Assembly (NCBI GenBank): GCA_963665085.2
Contig: CAXXXS010000001.1
Span: forward strand, 4,216,001 to 4,280,000
Origin: G963665085 sp963665085
Lineage (GTDB): Bacteria > Bacteroidota > Bacteroidia > Bacteroidales > JAAAOM01
DNA length: 64,000 nt
Reading direction: 5' to 3'
The notes beneath the pieces were generated by a model that had not been told where the DNA came from, did not search any database, and saw only the letters and a list, made by a program, of their open reading frames with translations. The translations under genes and the position numbers were made by a program. This document shows positions 1 to 7,860 of this stretch, in pieces (the first letter of the stretch is position 1; each line of letters begins with the position of its first letter).

Positions 1-158
1 AAAGGGATAAAATAAATCAATGACATTAATACGGTTTTAATTATTATTTCTGAACCACCATCCTTTTCTATGCCCTTATTATTAAAATAGTCATTTACAG
101 AAGAGCGTAATTCTTTTACAAAATCCAGTTTTTCTTTCTTGTATTTTAGTACTTCCAT
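1..158 (-). CDS. Fatty acid desaturase-like protein, N-terminal fragment (cut by window edge)
   Basis: An ATG at 158 on the minus strand opens a frame that stays open to base 1, giving about 52 residues that begin MEVLKYKKEKLDFVKELR and end in a hydrophobic stretch (VLMSLIYFIPF). The pattern of a short charged head, an NDYF segment and then a first membrane helix resembles the start of Bacteroidota acyl-CoA/fatty acid desaturases. These are membrane di-iron enzymes that introduce double bonds into acyl chains. The histidine boxes that would prove this lie outside the window, so the call rests on the N-terminus only. It starts 63 bases downstream of the stop of the next gene (222-674), on the same strand, so co-transcription is possible. 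Confidence 0.45.
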   Translation of the reverse strand, partial: MEVLKYKKEKLDFVKELRSSVNDYFNNKGIEKDGGSEIIIKTVLMSLIYFIP

Positions 159-221
159 TCTATTATTTGAATTTTTCTTTTCTTATGTTTAGTTCTTAAG
201 TGTTATTAATAACGTGAATAA

Positions 222-674
222 TTAAACTATAGATAAATCAGAATGTTCAGAAGCTTGATATATATGTTGAACATTACCCTTAAATAAATCATCCAGAAAA
301 AGAGGAAAAGTAATATCTGTTTCATTCAAGATAAAGTAATCTATTTGAGGATAGGAAGTATAATTTTGAGCAAATAATGATCCCACAGCAATAATTTTAG
401 CTGAGAACTTTTCTAAGTATTTTAAAACGACATCGACATTATCTTTTTGATTAGATATTCCACTTAGAATGATATAATCAGCCCATTCGAAATCTATATC
501 CTTTATTTTATTAATATTCAAATCGATTATTTTTTTTGTCCACCAATGAGGTAGAAGTGCAGAAACTTTTTTTATTTCAATAGGAGTATCAGTTTTTTTT
601 AAAAGAAACCTTGAACTAATATTAAAACGATAATATGTATCTGAACATTTCGGATAAAGCATAATTACATTCAT
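222..674 (-). CDS. Stand-alone N-terminal domain of a cobalamin-binding radical SAM protein (truncated)
   Basis: The 150 residues read like the first domain of the large B12-binding-domain radical SAM proteins (DUF4070 type). They show MNVIMLYPK at the start, then LLPHWWTKKIIDLN, the WADYIILSGI strand, a VGSLFAQNY segment and YFILNETDITFPLFLDDL. In complete family members of roughly 500 residues this Rossmann-like domain is followed by a radical SAM domain with a CxxxCxxC cluster motif. Here the frame stops just before where that domain should begin, and nothing resembling it follows in the next 220 bases. The DxHxxG cobalamin motif is also absent, which is common in this subgroup. It is either a relic of a larger gene or a small independent protein; a relic seems more likely. 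Confidence 0.6.
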   Translation of the reverse strand: MNVIMLYPKCSDTYYRFNISSRFLLKKTDTPIEIKKVSALLPHWWTKKIIDLNINKIKDIDFEWADYIILSGISNQKDNVDVVLKYLEKFSAKIIAVGSLFAQNYTSYPQIDYFILNETDITFPLFLDDLFKGNVQHIYQASEHSDLSIV

Positions 675-795
675 CTCTTTGTTTTTTTATGGTATGTTAA
701 AGTTACGATCCGTATTTTTTTGATTAAAAAATAAGGGACTAGAGTTATAAGTAAAGGGTGAGAATAGTTAAATTAAAAGTGAATAACATAAAATA

Positions 796-817
796 AGGGG
801 GAGTGTTATTCGCCCCT
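796..817 (-). terminator. Possible terminator of the LytTR gene
   Basis: On the minus strand a G-rich arm (AGGGG) and a C-rich arm (CCCCCT) separated by about 12 bases are followed by TTATTTTA. It sits 6 bases after the LytTR stop codon. The stem is only five or six pairs, so this is a weak call. Confidence 0.35.
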
Positions 818-822
818 ATGGC

Positions 823-1668
823 TTATAGAATTTCTTTTACTGTTAACAGATGTTGACGAGAGACAGGAATAGTATCTTTTGTGAATTCAAGGCTTAACCA
901 ATACGTATTAAAGTTTTTATGAAGTTTTTTAATGTATTGTATATTTACTAAACTAGTACGATGGGTTCTAATAAAGTTATTGAATTCAGTTAGTTGCTGT
1001 TCTATTCTTTTTAAAGTGTTGCGAACCATTCTCTTTTTTACAACAGCTTCATCAAAATATCCAATTTCTACATAGTTGTCTGCAGATTTTACATAAACAA
1101 TATCTGAAACTTGTATTCTAAAATTATCTGAATCATTATCTGATTTAATTTCAATAACTTTATTGTCATAACTCTCTGTAACTTTCCTGAGTTTTTCTTT
1201 TAATTCCCGTACTTCATTAGAATACTTGTTTAAACGTTGTTGAAGGGTAAAGAAATTGTTTTTAAGATAGATAGTGATCGGAAGGCTCATACAAATGAAA
1301 ATAACTCGAACAACGCTGTTAAAAGTGGTCGTGTTTTGACCAACATAATGGATATAAAATATAAATCCTAAAGAAGTAGCTACAATTTGGAAAAAATAAT
1401 ACAGGGGGAGATAAATAACATTTTGAGTTATTTCTTTTCCTGTTTGGAAAATAACTTTCTGAAATATTAACTGAGAAATAAATAAAGTAATCAGGACAAT
1501 TACCCCAAAACCAGAAATAAACAATAGCTTGTTTTCAAAGTCAAATTTATCAAAAGAAAATGGTTGGAAAAACTGTATAAATAATATAATAGAAATTGCT
1601 ATTCCAAGATATGTGCGGAAATTTCTTTTAGTTAAAATTATAAACTGATTAATTTTATTATTTGTCAA
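823..1668 (-). CDS. Membrane-anchored LytTR DNA-binding regulator
   Basis: The 281-residue protein has about four membrane segments in its first 135 residues (for example LGIAISIILFIQFF and LLFISGFGVIVLITLFI). A short coiled coil (residues ~140-168) follows, then a C-terminal LytTR domain (~180-281). The LytTR part is shown by DIVYVKSADNYVEIGYFD, the central RMVRNTLKRIEQQL and FIRTHRTSLVNIQYIKKL. LytTR domains bind DNA as ten-stranded beta folds; here the usual response-regulator receiver is replaced by a membrane domain, so it would act as a one-component membrane sensor. No kinase gene is next to it and its target is not evident. The family assignment is firm and the signal is unknown. Confidence 0.85.
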   Translation of the reverse strand: MTNNKINQFIILTKRNFRTYLGIAISIILFIQFFQPFSFDKFDFENKLLFISGFGVIVLITLFISQLIFQKVIFQTGKEITQNVIYLPLYYFFQIVATSLGFIFYIHYVGQNTTTFNSVVRVIFICMSLPITIYLKNNFFTLQQRLNKYSNEVRELKEKLRKVTESYDNKVIEIKSDNDSDNFRIQVSDIVYVKSADNYVEIGYFDEAVVKKRMVRNTLKRIEQQLTEFNNFIRTHRTSLVNIQYIKKLHKNFNTYWLSLEFTKDTIPVSRQHLLTVKEIL

Positions 1669-1836
1669 GTTCAGCGTCTAAATTTAAATGAATTTTTTTC
1701 AGAACAATATAGGCTCAAAGGTAGGATTTTTAAGAATGCGAACATAATTTGTTAAAGAGTATCAGTCTCTTAAATTTAGAATAAGAAATACTTTCAGTTT
1801 ATTTTTATAACGAAGCTTTGGGCTATGAAAAAATAG

Positions 1837-3315
1837 TTACTTAACAATACTGTCAATCCAATTTGCAAGTTCTACCAAATCATAATCTCCACTATGTGGA
1901 CGATCCCAGGGGAGAGCCAAATCAACATCAAAACCATGGTTTTGAAGATATGTTCCAAAAATTACGGGAATATCTAAGCTTGTATCTTTGTCTTTAGCTC
2001 CATGTCGAATGCGCCAATGCTGCGTTGTATTAGCATCAGAATCACCAATATAATACATGGGATTTAGCATTTTTATTATTTGTTCATCAGCCATTGTTGC
2101 ACCGTCAACTTTAGAATGAGTCATGCCATATTCTGTAAAATGCTGCTTGTCGATGGAAGCTGTTCCGAATTCCTGGTTTTCAGGAGTTGACATATCCAGA
2201 CCATCAAACGCCGGTGGGGTTTTCATCCGTTTCATATATTGGATGTAGCTAACATAATCCAAATCGACAACTTTTCCGTCTTTAAATTCTATCCAGGAAA
2301 AAGAAGATAAATCACTACCTTGATCAAGAGCAGTTTGTGCCGATGAAAGCACATATCCTTTCACCCATTCTTTAAATAATCCATTTCCATCTTCATCCAG
2401 CGTTAATAGATTACCATCTTTATCTTTCAGATTTAGACTATTAACATATGAAGGAAATTCTGCTATTAAATCATTTGAAACTTGAATCTGCTCTTCTGTT
2501 AAATCAACAACAGAAACATTTGGAGTTCCCCATTCTCTTTTTTCAAAGGTGTTGACACCATTGAACTGCCATTCATAAGCCATATCAGCATGTTCAAGAT
2601 TGATAATCGGGCAATAACACTGCGCGGCAAAAACATCATCGGTAGCCTCGGCAGCACCAAGTTCTTTCAGGTACGGTTCATAATCAGGATGATTTCCTGT
2701 AGCACCAAGCAGGGAAGACATAGCTCCTCCGGCACTGGTACCATTCGTGATTATTTTATTTGCATCGCCAGGCATTTGAGAGTCGTTATATTTGAGGTAG
2801 CGTATACCTGCTTTTAAATCAACAATTGCAGCAGGTGATTTCCCTGTATATTTTCCATTAGGATCTTGTAATGTCCTTCCCCGGGCACCAGCAGAAGCTA
2901 CAACATACCCCTTGGATAACATAAAAGCTACTGTGTTTGGCCTTTCACTCATTTGCATTCTATCATCTTCTGGAATAAAAGTTGCCGGTTTTGCTGGCAT
3001 GTAACCACCTACTTGATTGGGATAAAAGACAGGCGCAGTTTCTGCTGTATATCCATTAATGCTCTCCCCATTAAAATAGGCTTCCGGAATATAAATATTC
3101 ATTTTTTGATAAGCAGTGTCAATCGGATATTTACAATAAGAAATATTTTCAAACGCTCTTATACTTATTGTTTTTCCCTCGTATTCAAGAGATTGAACTT
3201 TGTAATCTGATGTATTTAACTTTAGTTCATTGTTTTCATTTTTCACTCCGGAGCTACATGAAAAAGTAAACAGTGCAAGCAAAATTACGAGGTGATAGAA
3301 TTTTACCTGTATCAT
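1837..3315 (-). CDS. Subtype B tannase-like lipoprotein esterase (alpha/beta hydrolase)
   Basis: A lipoprotein signal ends at FSC, making Cys20 the likely lipidated residue. The body has the alpha/beta-hydrolase layout of subtype B tannases and feruloyl esterase-like enzymes: SAGARGRTLQDPNGKYTGKSP, then the nucleophile elbow GTSAGG with Ser194, then a long cap containing YCPIINLEHADMAYEW. HGFDVDLALPWDRPHSGDYD near the C-terminus carries the probable acid and histidine. Family members hydrolyse galloyl or other phenolic esters; the real substrate is not shown by sequence. At 492 residues it has full length. The gene begins 17 bases after the DUF3127 gene on the same strand, so the two may share a transcript. 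Confidence 0.8.
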   Translation of the reverse strand: MIQVKFYHLVILLALFTFSCSSGVKNENNELKLNTSDYKVQSLEYEGKTISIRAFENISYCKYPIDTAYQKMNIYIPEAYFNGESINGYTAETAPVFYPNQVGGYMPAKPATFIPEDDRMQMSERPNTVAFMLSKGYVVASAGARGRTLQDPNGKYTGKSPAAIVDLKAGIRYLKYNDSQMPGDANKIITNGTSAGGAMSSLLGATGNHPDYEPYLKELGAAEATDDVFAAQCYCPIINLEHADMAYEWQFNGVNTFEKREWGTPNVSVVDLTEEQIQVSNDLIAEFPSYVNSLNLKDKDGNLLTLDEDGNGLFKEWVKGYVLSSAQTALDQGSDLSSFSWIEFKDGKVVDLDYVSYIQYMKRMKTPPAFDGLDMSTPENQEFGTASIDKQHFTEYGMTHSKVDGATMADEQIIKMLNPMYYIGDSDANTTQHWRIRHGAKDKDTSLDIPVIFGTYLQNHGFDVDLALPWDRPHSGDYDLVELANWIDSIVK

Positions 3316-3332
3316 TAATTAATTATTTGGTG

Positions 3333-3701
3333 TTAAAAAGGTAAATCATCTGCGTCATTCTCGCTCTCTTCATCCCATGGTAAATCTTTTAATTCTTCGT
3401 CTTTAGGCCACGGTTGTTCAGGTGCTTCTTGCTTATTTTCATCTAAACTTTCAATTTTCCAAGCTTTAACATCGGTATACCATCGTTCTTTAAATTCCCT
3501 GCTTTCAATATCAAAAGAAACAGTTACAAGTTTTCCTTCAAAGCTGTTTAAATCAAATTTATCGTTCCAAACTGTTATGCAAACTTTTTTAGGGTATTGC
3601 TCTTGTGTTTCAATAATAAAATCTTGTTTCTTCCATTCTCCTTTTGCAGATTTTCCTTTTTGTAGAGGTAGTATCCGAATAATTTTTCCTTTTATTTCCA
3701 T
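3333..3701 (-). CDS. DUF3127 OB-fold protein with SSB-like acidic tail
   Basis: The first ~80 residues match the DUF3127 family: MEIKGKIIRILPLQKGKSAKGEWKKQDF is spread over two strands, followed by VCITVWNDKFDL, LVTVSFDIESREF and WYTDVKAWKIE. DUF3127 is widespread in Bacteroidota and is annotated as an OB-fold, possibly single-strand nucleic-acid-binding, protein. The remaining ~40 residues are acidic and low-complexity and end in DADDLPF, much like the DDDIPF tip by which SSB recruits repair and replication proteins. The stop lies 17 bases before the tannase gene. Family assignment is strong and function is not established. Confidence 0.8.
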   Translation of the reverse strand: MEIKGKIIRILPLQKGKSAKGEWKKQDFIIETQEQYPKKVCITVWNDKFDLNSFEGKLVTVSFDIESREFKERWYTDVKAWKIESLDENKQEAPEQPWPKDEELKDLPWDEESENDADDLPF

Positions 3702-4080
3702 TTTTTCTATTTATGCAGAGTAATATTTTAATTGTTGTTTTTATATCTCTTTTAAGATAACAACATGATATAGAATATATATCAATGTTGATTTTATTTA
3801 TTTACTCCATTCAAGTAACAAAAGAATAAATAAAATATGAAATCAGTGGACAAAATTAATGAAAATTGGCAGGTAATAAATAGCGTTAAAACAACCTTCT
3901 TTATCAATGTGGTTTTTATTGGAACGATCAATCCTTTTGTTAAAGAAAATTACTGAACTAATAATATGGAGAAGTAAATACATAAAAAACTATTTCATTG
4001 TTGAGACGGACAATTCAAAAGACTATTTGCCTAAAGAAAGAGTTTACCCCTGCGCTTCCCTTTTCTCTTTGTATTTTAAA

Positions 4081-4213
4081 TCCTCCAGAACCGAGATTAC
4101 GAGCTCGCCGAAGGCAAAGGAGGACCTCAAGAAGGTTTGAAAAATAGATTAGCCTAAATGTAACATCGAAGACGCGACAAGTCCCCCTCTGAGGGGGATT
4201 TAGGGGGTCGTTT
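4081..4213. repeat. Intergenic two-part repeat, copy 1
   Basis: The 643-base gap between the DUF3127 gene and the AlkD-like gene holds no convincing gene. It contains two blocks: one with GAGCTCGCCGAAGGC and AGGAGGACCTC (about 4081-4135), and one with TCCCCCTCTGAGGGGGATTT followed by AGGGGGTC (about 4180-4213). The same two blocks occur inverted at 35584-35735. Short frames over it are artefacts of the repeat. Confidence 0.7.
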
Positions 4214-4344
4214 ATAAAAGAAAACATAATTTTACAATTTCTTTTACTCAAACTCACGTTGAATAAATCAAGCTGAATAATAAAGACCAAATTTTACATT
4301 TTTTTTTATTGCACATAGACTATTTTTACCACAAAACAAAAACA

Positions 4345-5067
4345 ATGAACAAATTAGAATTAAAACACAAAGAAATAATCAACTTTTGCATTGCAAATTC
4401 TGATGATTCAATTATAAAGAAATATTCAAGATACTTTACAGAAGGTTATGACGGATATGGTATTGATACTAAAATCTTCAAATCGCAAATAAATAAATGG
4501 TTGGATTCATGGAAAAATGAAATGACCATTTCTGATTACCTAGATCTAGGCGATTTGCTGGTATCTACCGGTAAATTTGAAGAGGCAAGCTTTGCTATCT
4601 CGTTAATTGTTTCGAAAAAAGATGAATTTTCAACTGAAACATTTGATAGAATTGGGAATTGGTTAGAAAATGGAATTCAAAACTGGGGAAATACCGATGT
4701 ATTGTGTATGCTGGTTTTACCTGAGTTTATTTATAACAAAATCATTCAACCCAAAGAATTTATTACCTGGACAAAATCCGAATCAAAATGGAAAAGAAGA
4801 GCTGTGCCTGTTACCTTTTATGAAGTGATTAAAAAAGGACACAATCCAGAACCTATTTTATCGGTGATTGAGAAATTAATGGAAGATAATGAAGAAGATG
4901 TTCAAAAAGGATTGGGCACGCTTCTTAGAGAGATTTGGAAAAAACAACCAGAGGTAGCAGAAGAATTCCTTTTAAAATGGAAAGATACATGTGGGCGGAA
5001 GATTATTCAATATGCAACTGAAAAAATGGATAAAGACAGTAAAGCAAAATTTAAAAAAACTAAATGA
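4345..5067 (+). CDS. AlkD-like DNA alkylation repair / HEAT-repeat protein
   Basis: The protein is 240 residues from the ATG at 4345; a TTG 36 bases upstream is possible but less natural. It is an all-helical repeat protein of the DNA alkylation repair family (PF08713). Visible family features are NWGNTDVLCMLVLPEF, the SESKWKRRAVPVTFYEV helix pair, DVQKGLGTLLREIWKKQP and a final KIIQYATEKM. AlkD enzymes excise bulky or cationic alkylated bases with HEAT-like repeats, while several family branches have lost catalysis. I cannot tell from sequence alone which this is. Its nearest neighbours are not related in function. A short decayed-looking coding stretch follows directly. Confidence 0.75.
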   Translation: MNKLELKHKEIINFCIANSDDSIIKKYSRYFTEGYDGYGIDTKIFKSQINKWLDSWKNEMTISDYLDLGDLLVSTGKFEEASFAISLIVSKKDEFSTETFDRIGNWLENGIQNWGNTDVLCMLVLPEFIYNKIIQPKEFITWTKSESKWKRRAVPVTFYEVIKKGHNPEPILSVIEKLMEDNEEDVQKGLGTLLREIWKKQPEVAEEFLLKWKDTCGRKIIQYATEKMDKDSKAKFKKTK

Positions 5068-5091
5068 ACAAATCGGAGATTGGGGATTGAG

Positions 5092-5175
5092 ATGATAAAG
5101 GAAAAAGGAGAAGCCGAATTTGTAAAATACATGACTGATAAAAATTGGGTAACAATTAAAGCTGTGAAAAAATAA
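5092..5175 (+). pseudogene. Short coding remnant after the AlkD-like gene
   Basis: A 27-residue frame (MIKEKGEAEFVKYMTDKNW then VTIKAVKK) follows 24 bases after the AlkD-like stop. Its amino-acid composition looks coding, but it is too short for a recognised protein. It may be the 3' end of a lost gene. Low confidence. Confidence 0.2.
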
Positions 5176-5244
5176 TACGCAGTATACAAAACGTAATAAA
5201 CCAAATGGAAGGAATAGTGGTTATTCAGGCGATTGTAGCCCGCT

Positions 5245-6789
5245 TCAACTTTTTGTTTTAGTGGATAGTAATGCACTCCGCAATTTGCTGCTTTCACGTA
5301 AAATGTAGAGAAAAACACAAAGTAATCCTAAGATGCACAGCCATCCGTAAATTTCTTTCATACTCACAAGCAGTGTGTGTTCTTTTAAAGCACCATAAAT
5401 TTGCGCTGTTGGTATGTTTTTGATGTACGGATTTATATTGTCGAGAGGTGTACTAAAAAACATTTCGTTCCTTTTTACAGCAGCTTTAAATAACTGATTA
5501 ATAACGGCAACTCCGAAAAGTGGACCACAACAAGCAGTTACCATTGTGGTCATATTCAATGCCTGAAAGAAATGTTTGAATGGAATACTCTTGAAAATGC
5601 AAGTCAACAGTGTCATTGGTACAAGAATAGCCCCAAAACTTCGCAAAAAGATGGGTAGATACAACGTGTGTTTTGGCAGATTGTAATCAATAACAAAATA
5701 CATTATTAACAAGTAACTGACCATTAAAATAAAAGCAACCATAATCATTGTTTTGTATTTCCAATTGCGAAAAGCAAGCGTTTGAAGTGCAAAAATACCG
5801 CCCACAGCATAACCAATAACCGAAATCCAATTCAGCGAAATCACATTCAATTCGTCGTAGTGCAAAATGGCAGAGGTATAAATATGCTCGAAAATATGCG
5901 ATGGAGCCATCAGGATATAAACAACAGCCAATAAGGCAAATGTGATACGTACGTTGCGAAATCCCCATAAATTGTTATCGACATACGGATGACGGATAAA
6001 CGATGCCCGCCAAATATTTAATGCCAACGAGCCAATGGCAATCAATGCACCAACACGAATATTTATAGAGCTGAACCAGTCGTAATGTTCGCCGTAATTC
6101 AATACGAAAATGATGCTGAGAACCGTTGTGCCCCATAGGATTGCCCCCATCCAGTCGATACCATACAATGGGAACTTTTTTTCGGGACGATAATATTTAA
6201 ATAAAATAGCAGTCAGGATAATCAGAATTCCCAAAATGCCCACCATCAGAAGGTGCATATATTCCCATTCGATATAGTAACACAAATAAACGGTCGTCAG
6301 GCTCGAAAGCATCATAAAACTCATTACCGTAGTTTGAATGTAGCTTTGAAATTTCGACATATCCCATTCGGGAAAAATCCAGTGTGCCAAAGTGGTATTA
6401 CAAGCAAATGTTCCCCACATTCTGAAAAAGCCCGCAATAAAGCTAATTCCAACAAGCAACGGAACATTGCTTGTATATAAACTGGCTATATTGCAAACAA
6501 TCAAAACCGAAGCACTGATAATCAGCGATGATTTTATGGTAAAGCGGGCTTTTAGCCGATACATTATGGTAAATGTGAGGCACAACCCAACCAAAGAAGC
6601 ATACCCTGCCATCATAATGTCTTCTTGCAACAACGACAAAGCCCCCGACATTTCGGCTCCGGCAGCCATATATACACCGCCCGAAAACTGAAAAACAAGA
6701 AAAAAAGCAATGAGTATCCACCCTTTTAATCTAAGATGAACCTTATCGTTTATTTCAGGAATGGTATATTTTTCGTTTGTCCACGCCAT
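5245..6789 (-). CDS. MFS drug-efflux permease, DHA2/EmrB type
   Basis: About 514 residues from the ATG at 6789; a TTG at 6795 overlapping the HlyD stop is a poorer start. The protein has about 14 hydrophobic segments and the layout of EmrB-like major facilitator antiporters, which expel drugs or toxic organic compounds using the proton gradient. Recognisable parts are an early WILIAFFLVFQFSGGVYMAA helix, the loop LAHWIFPEWDM, and a late ILVPMTLLTCIF region. The classic DHA2 motifs are weak. It is the last gene of the TolC-HlyD-MFS set, which together would span both membranes as a tripartite pump. The three-gene context supports the assignment more than the individual motifs do. Confidence 0.85.
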   Translation of the reverse strand: MAWTNEKYTIPEINDKVHLRLKGWILIAFFLVFQFSGGVYMAAGAEMSGALSLLQEDIMMAGYASLVGLCLTFTIMYRLKARFTIKSSLIISASVLIVCNIASLYTSNVPLLVGISFIAGFFRMWGTFACNTTLAHWIFPEWDMSKFQSYIQTTVMSFMMLSSLTTVYLCYYIEWEYMHLLMVGILGILIILTAILFKYYRPEKKFPLYGIDWMGAILWGTTVLSIIFVLNYGEHYDWFSSINIRVGALIAIGSLALNIWRASFIRHPYVDNNLWGFRNVRITFALLAVVYILMAPSHIFEHIYTSAILHYDELNVISLNWISVIGYAVGGIFALQTLAFRNWKYKTMIMVAFILMVSYLLIMYFVIDYNLPKHTLYLPIFLRSFGAILVPMTLLTCIFKSIPFKHFFQALNMTTMVTACCGPLFGVAVINQLFKAAVKRNEMFFSTPLDNINPYIKNIPTAQIYGALKEHTLLVSMKEIYGWLCILGLLCVFLYILRESSKLRSALLSTKTKS

Positions 6790-6791
6790 AA

Positions 6792-7826
6792 TCAATATTT
6801 TACCTCACATTCCACATTCATTCCGGTACGTAGTTTTGACATATCCTCAGCAATATTTTTTTTTGAGAATTTAATACGCACAGGAATCCGTTGCTCCACC
6901 TTTACAAAATTACCCGATGAATTGTCTTGCGGAAACATAGAAAAACTGGCTCCGGTGGCTTTCGAAACAGCCTGAACCGATCCTTTAAAGGTCACATTTG
7001 GAATAGCATCAACTTTTATTTTAACTTCGTTTCCTTCTTTGATATTAGACATTTGCGTTTCTTTATAATTGGCTGCCACCCAAATATCTTCGTTATTAAC
7101 TAAATCAAGAACCACTTGACCAGGTTGTACCAACTGACCTTCTTCGATATTTTTACGACCGGTAACACCATCGCAAGGGGAGGTAATTACAGTATATGAA
7201 AGATTTAAACGAGCCAATTCGAGTGATGCTTCTGCTAATTTAATCAGTGCCGAGGTTTGGTCTAAACGCAAAGCTTGTTCATCTTTTATCAAAGAGCTAG
7301 TGTTTTTCTGATATTTCACCTGGTCGTAACGTGCTTTGGCGGCTTCGTAATTGGTTTTAACATTGTCATATTGTTGTTTTGTTACCGCTTTTTGTGCCAA
7401 TAATATTTCGTAACGTTCAAAATCCATTTTTGCATTTTCCATACGAACACGGCACTCTTCAATACCTGCATTGGTTACCTGAATATTGTTTTCAGCAGTA
7501 TGCACCGATGCGCCCATTGCTTTTTGATTGACCATAAAATTTTGATAATCGGCTTCGGCTTGTGCCAAATGGACACGATATTCAATGTCCTCGATGACTA
7601 ACAAAGTATCACCTTTTTTTACTGTTAGATATTCATTAAAATAGATTTTTTTGATATAACCCTGGACACGACTGTTTATGGGAACAATTTGTTGTTTAAC
7701 CTGAGCATTGTCGGTAAATTCTACATTGCCAAGATGTACAAAATGACTGACCACCCAACCAAGACAAGTTATTAAGAGTATCCCAACAACAATGTTGTAC
7801 AGCAATTTCATTGATTTCTTTTTCAT
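6792..7826 (-). CDS. HlyD/EmrA-family membrane fusion protein
   Basis: The 344-residue periplasmic adaptor has one N-terminal membrane helix (LLYNIVVGILLITCLGWVV). Next come the lipoyl half-motif NSRVQGYIKKIYFNEYLTVKKGDTL, a long coiled coil (~80-200) and the second lipoyl half (SYTVITSPCDGVTGRKNIEEGQLVQPGQ). A beta-barrel region holds DIWVAANYKETQM and ends near VECEVKY. EmrA-type adaptors link an MFS pump to a TolC channel. The stop codon overlaps the possible TTG start of the MFS gene and lies 3 bases before its ATG, so the two are translationally adjacent. It follows the TolC gene after 34 bases. Confidence 0.92.
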   Translation of the reverse strand: MKKKSMKLLYNIVVGILLITCLGWVVSHFVHLGNVEFTDNAQVKQQIVPINSRVQGYIKKIYFNEYLTVKKGDTLLVIEDIEYRVHLAQAEADYQNFMVNQKAMGASVHTAENNIQVTNAGIEECRVRMENAKMDFERYEILLAQKAVTKQQYDNVKTNYEAAKARYDQVKYQKNTSSLIKDEQALRLDQTSALIKLAEASLELARLNLSYTVITSPCDGVTGRKNIEEGQLVQPGQVVLDLVNNEDIWVAANYKETQMSNIKEGNEVKIKVDAIPNVTFKGSVQAVSKATGASFSMFPQDNSSGNFVKVEQRIPVRIKFSKKNIAEDMSKLRTGMNVECEVKY

Positions 7827-7860
7827 ATTCTTAAACTTTATACTTTTTTGATTTTTCGAC

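Noticed and set aside
2590..3210. Plus-strand open frames opposite the tannase gene
   Set aside because: They overlap a clear lipoprotein esterase on the minus strand and have no recognisable domains or start signals.
4015..4290. Open frames over the intergenic region before the AlkD-like gene
   Set aside because: They run through the repeat block with its CCCCCTCTGAGGGGG palindrome and look like repeat-derived chance frames.
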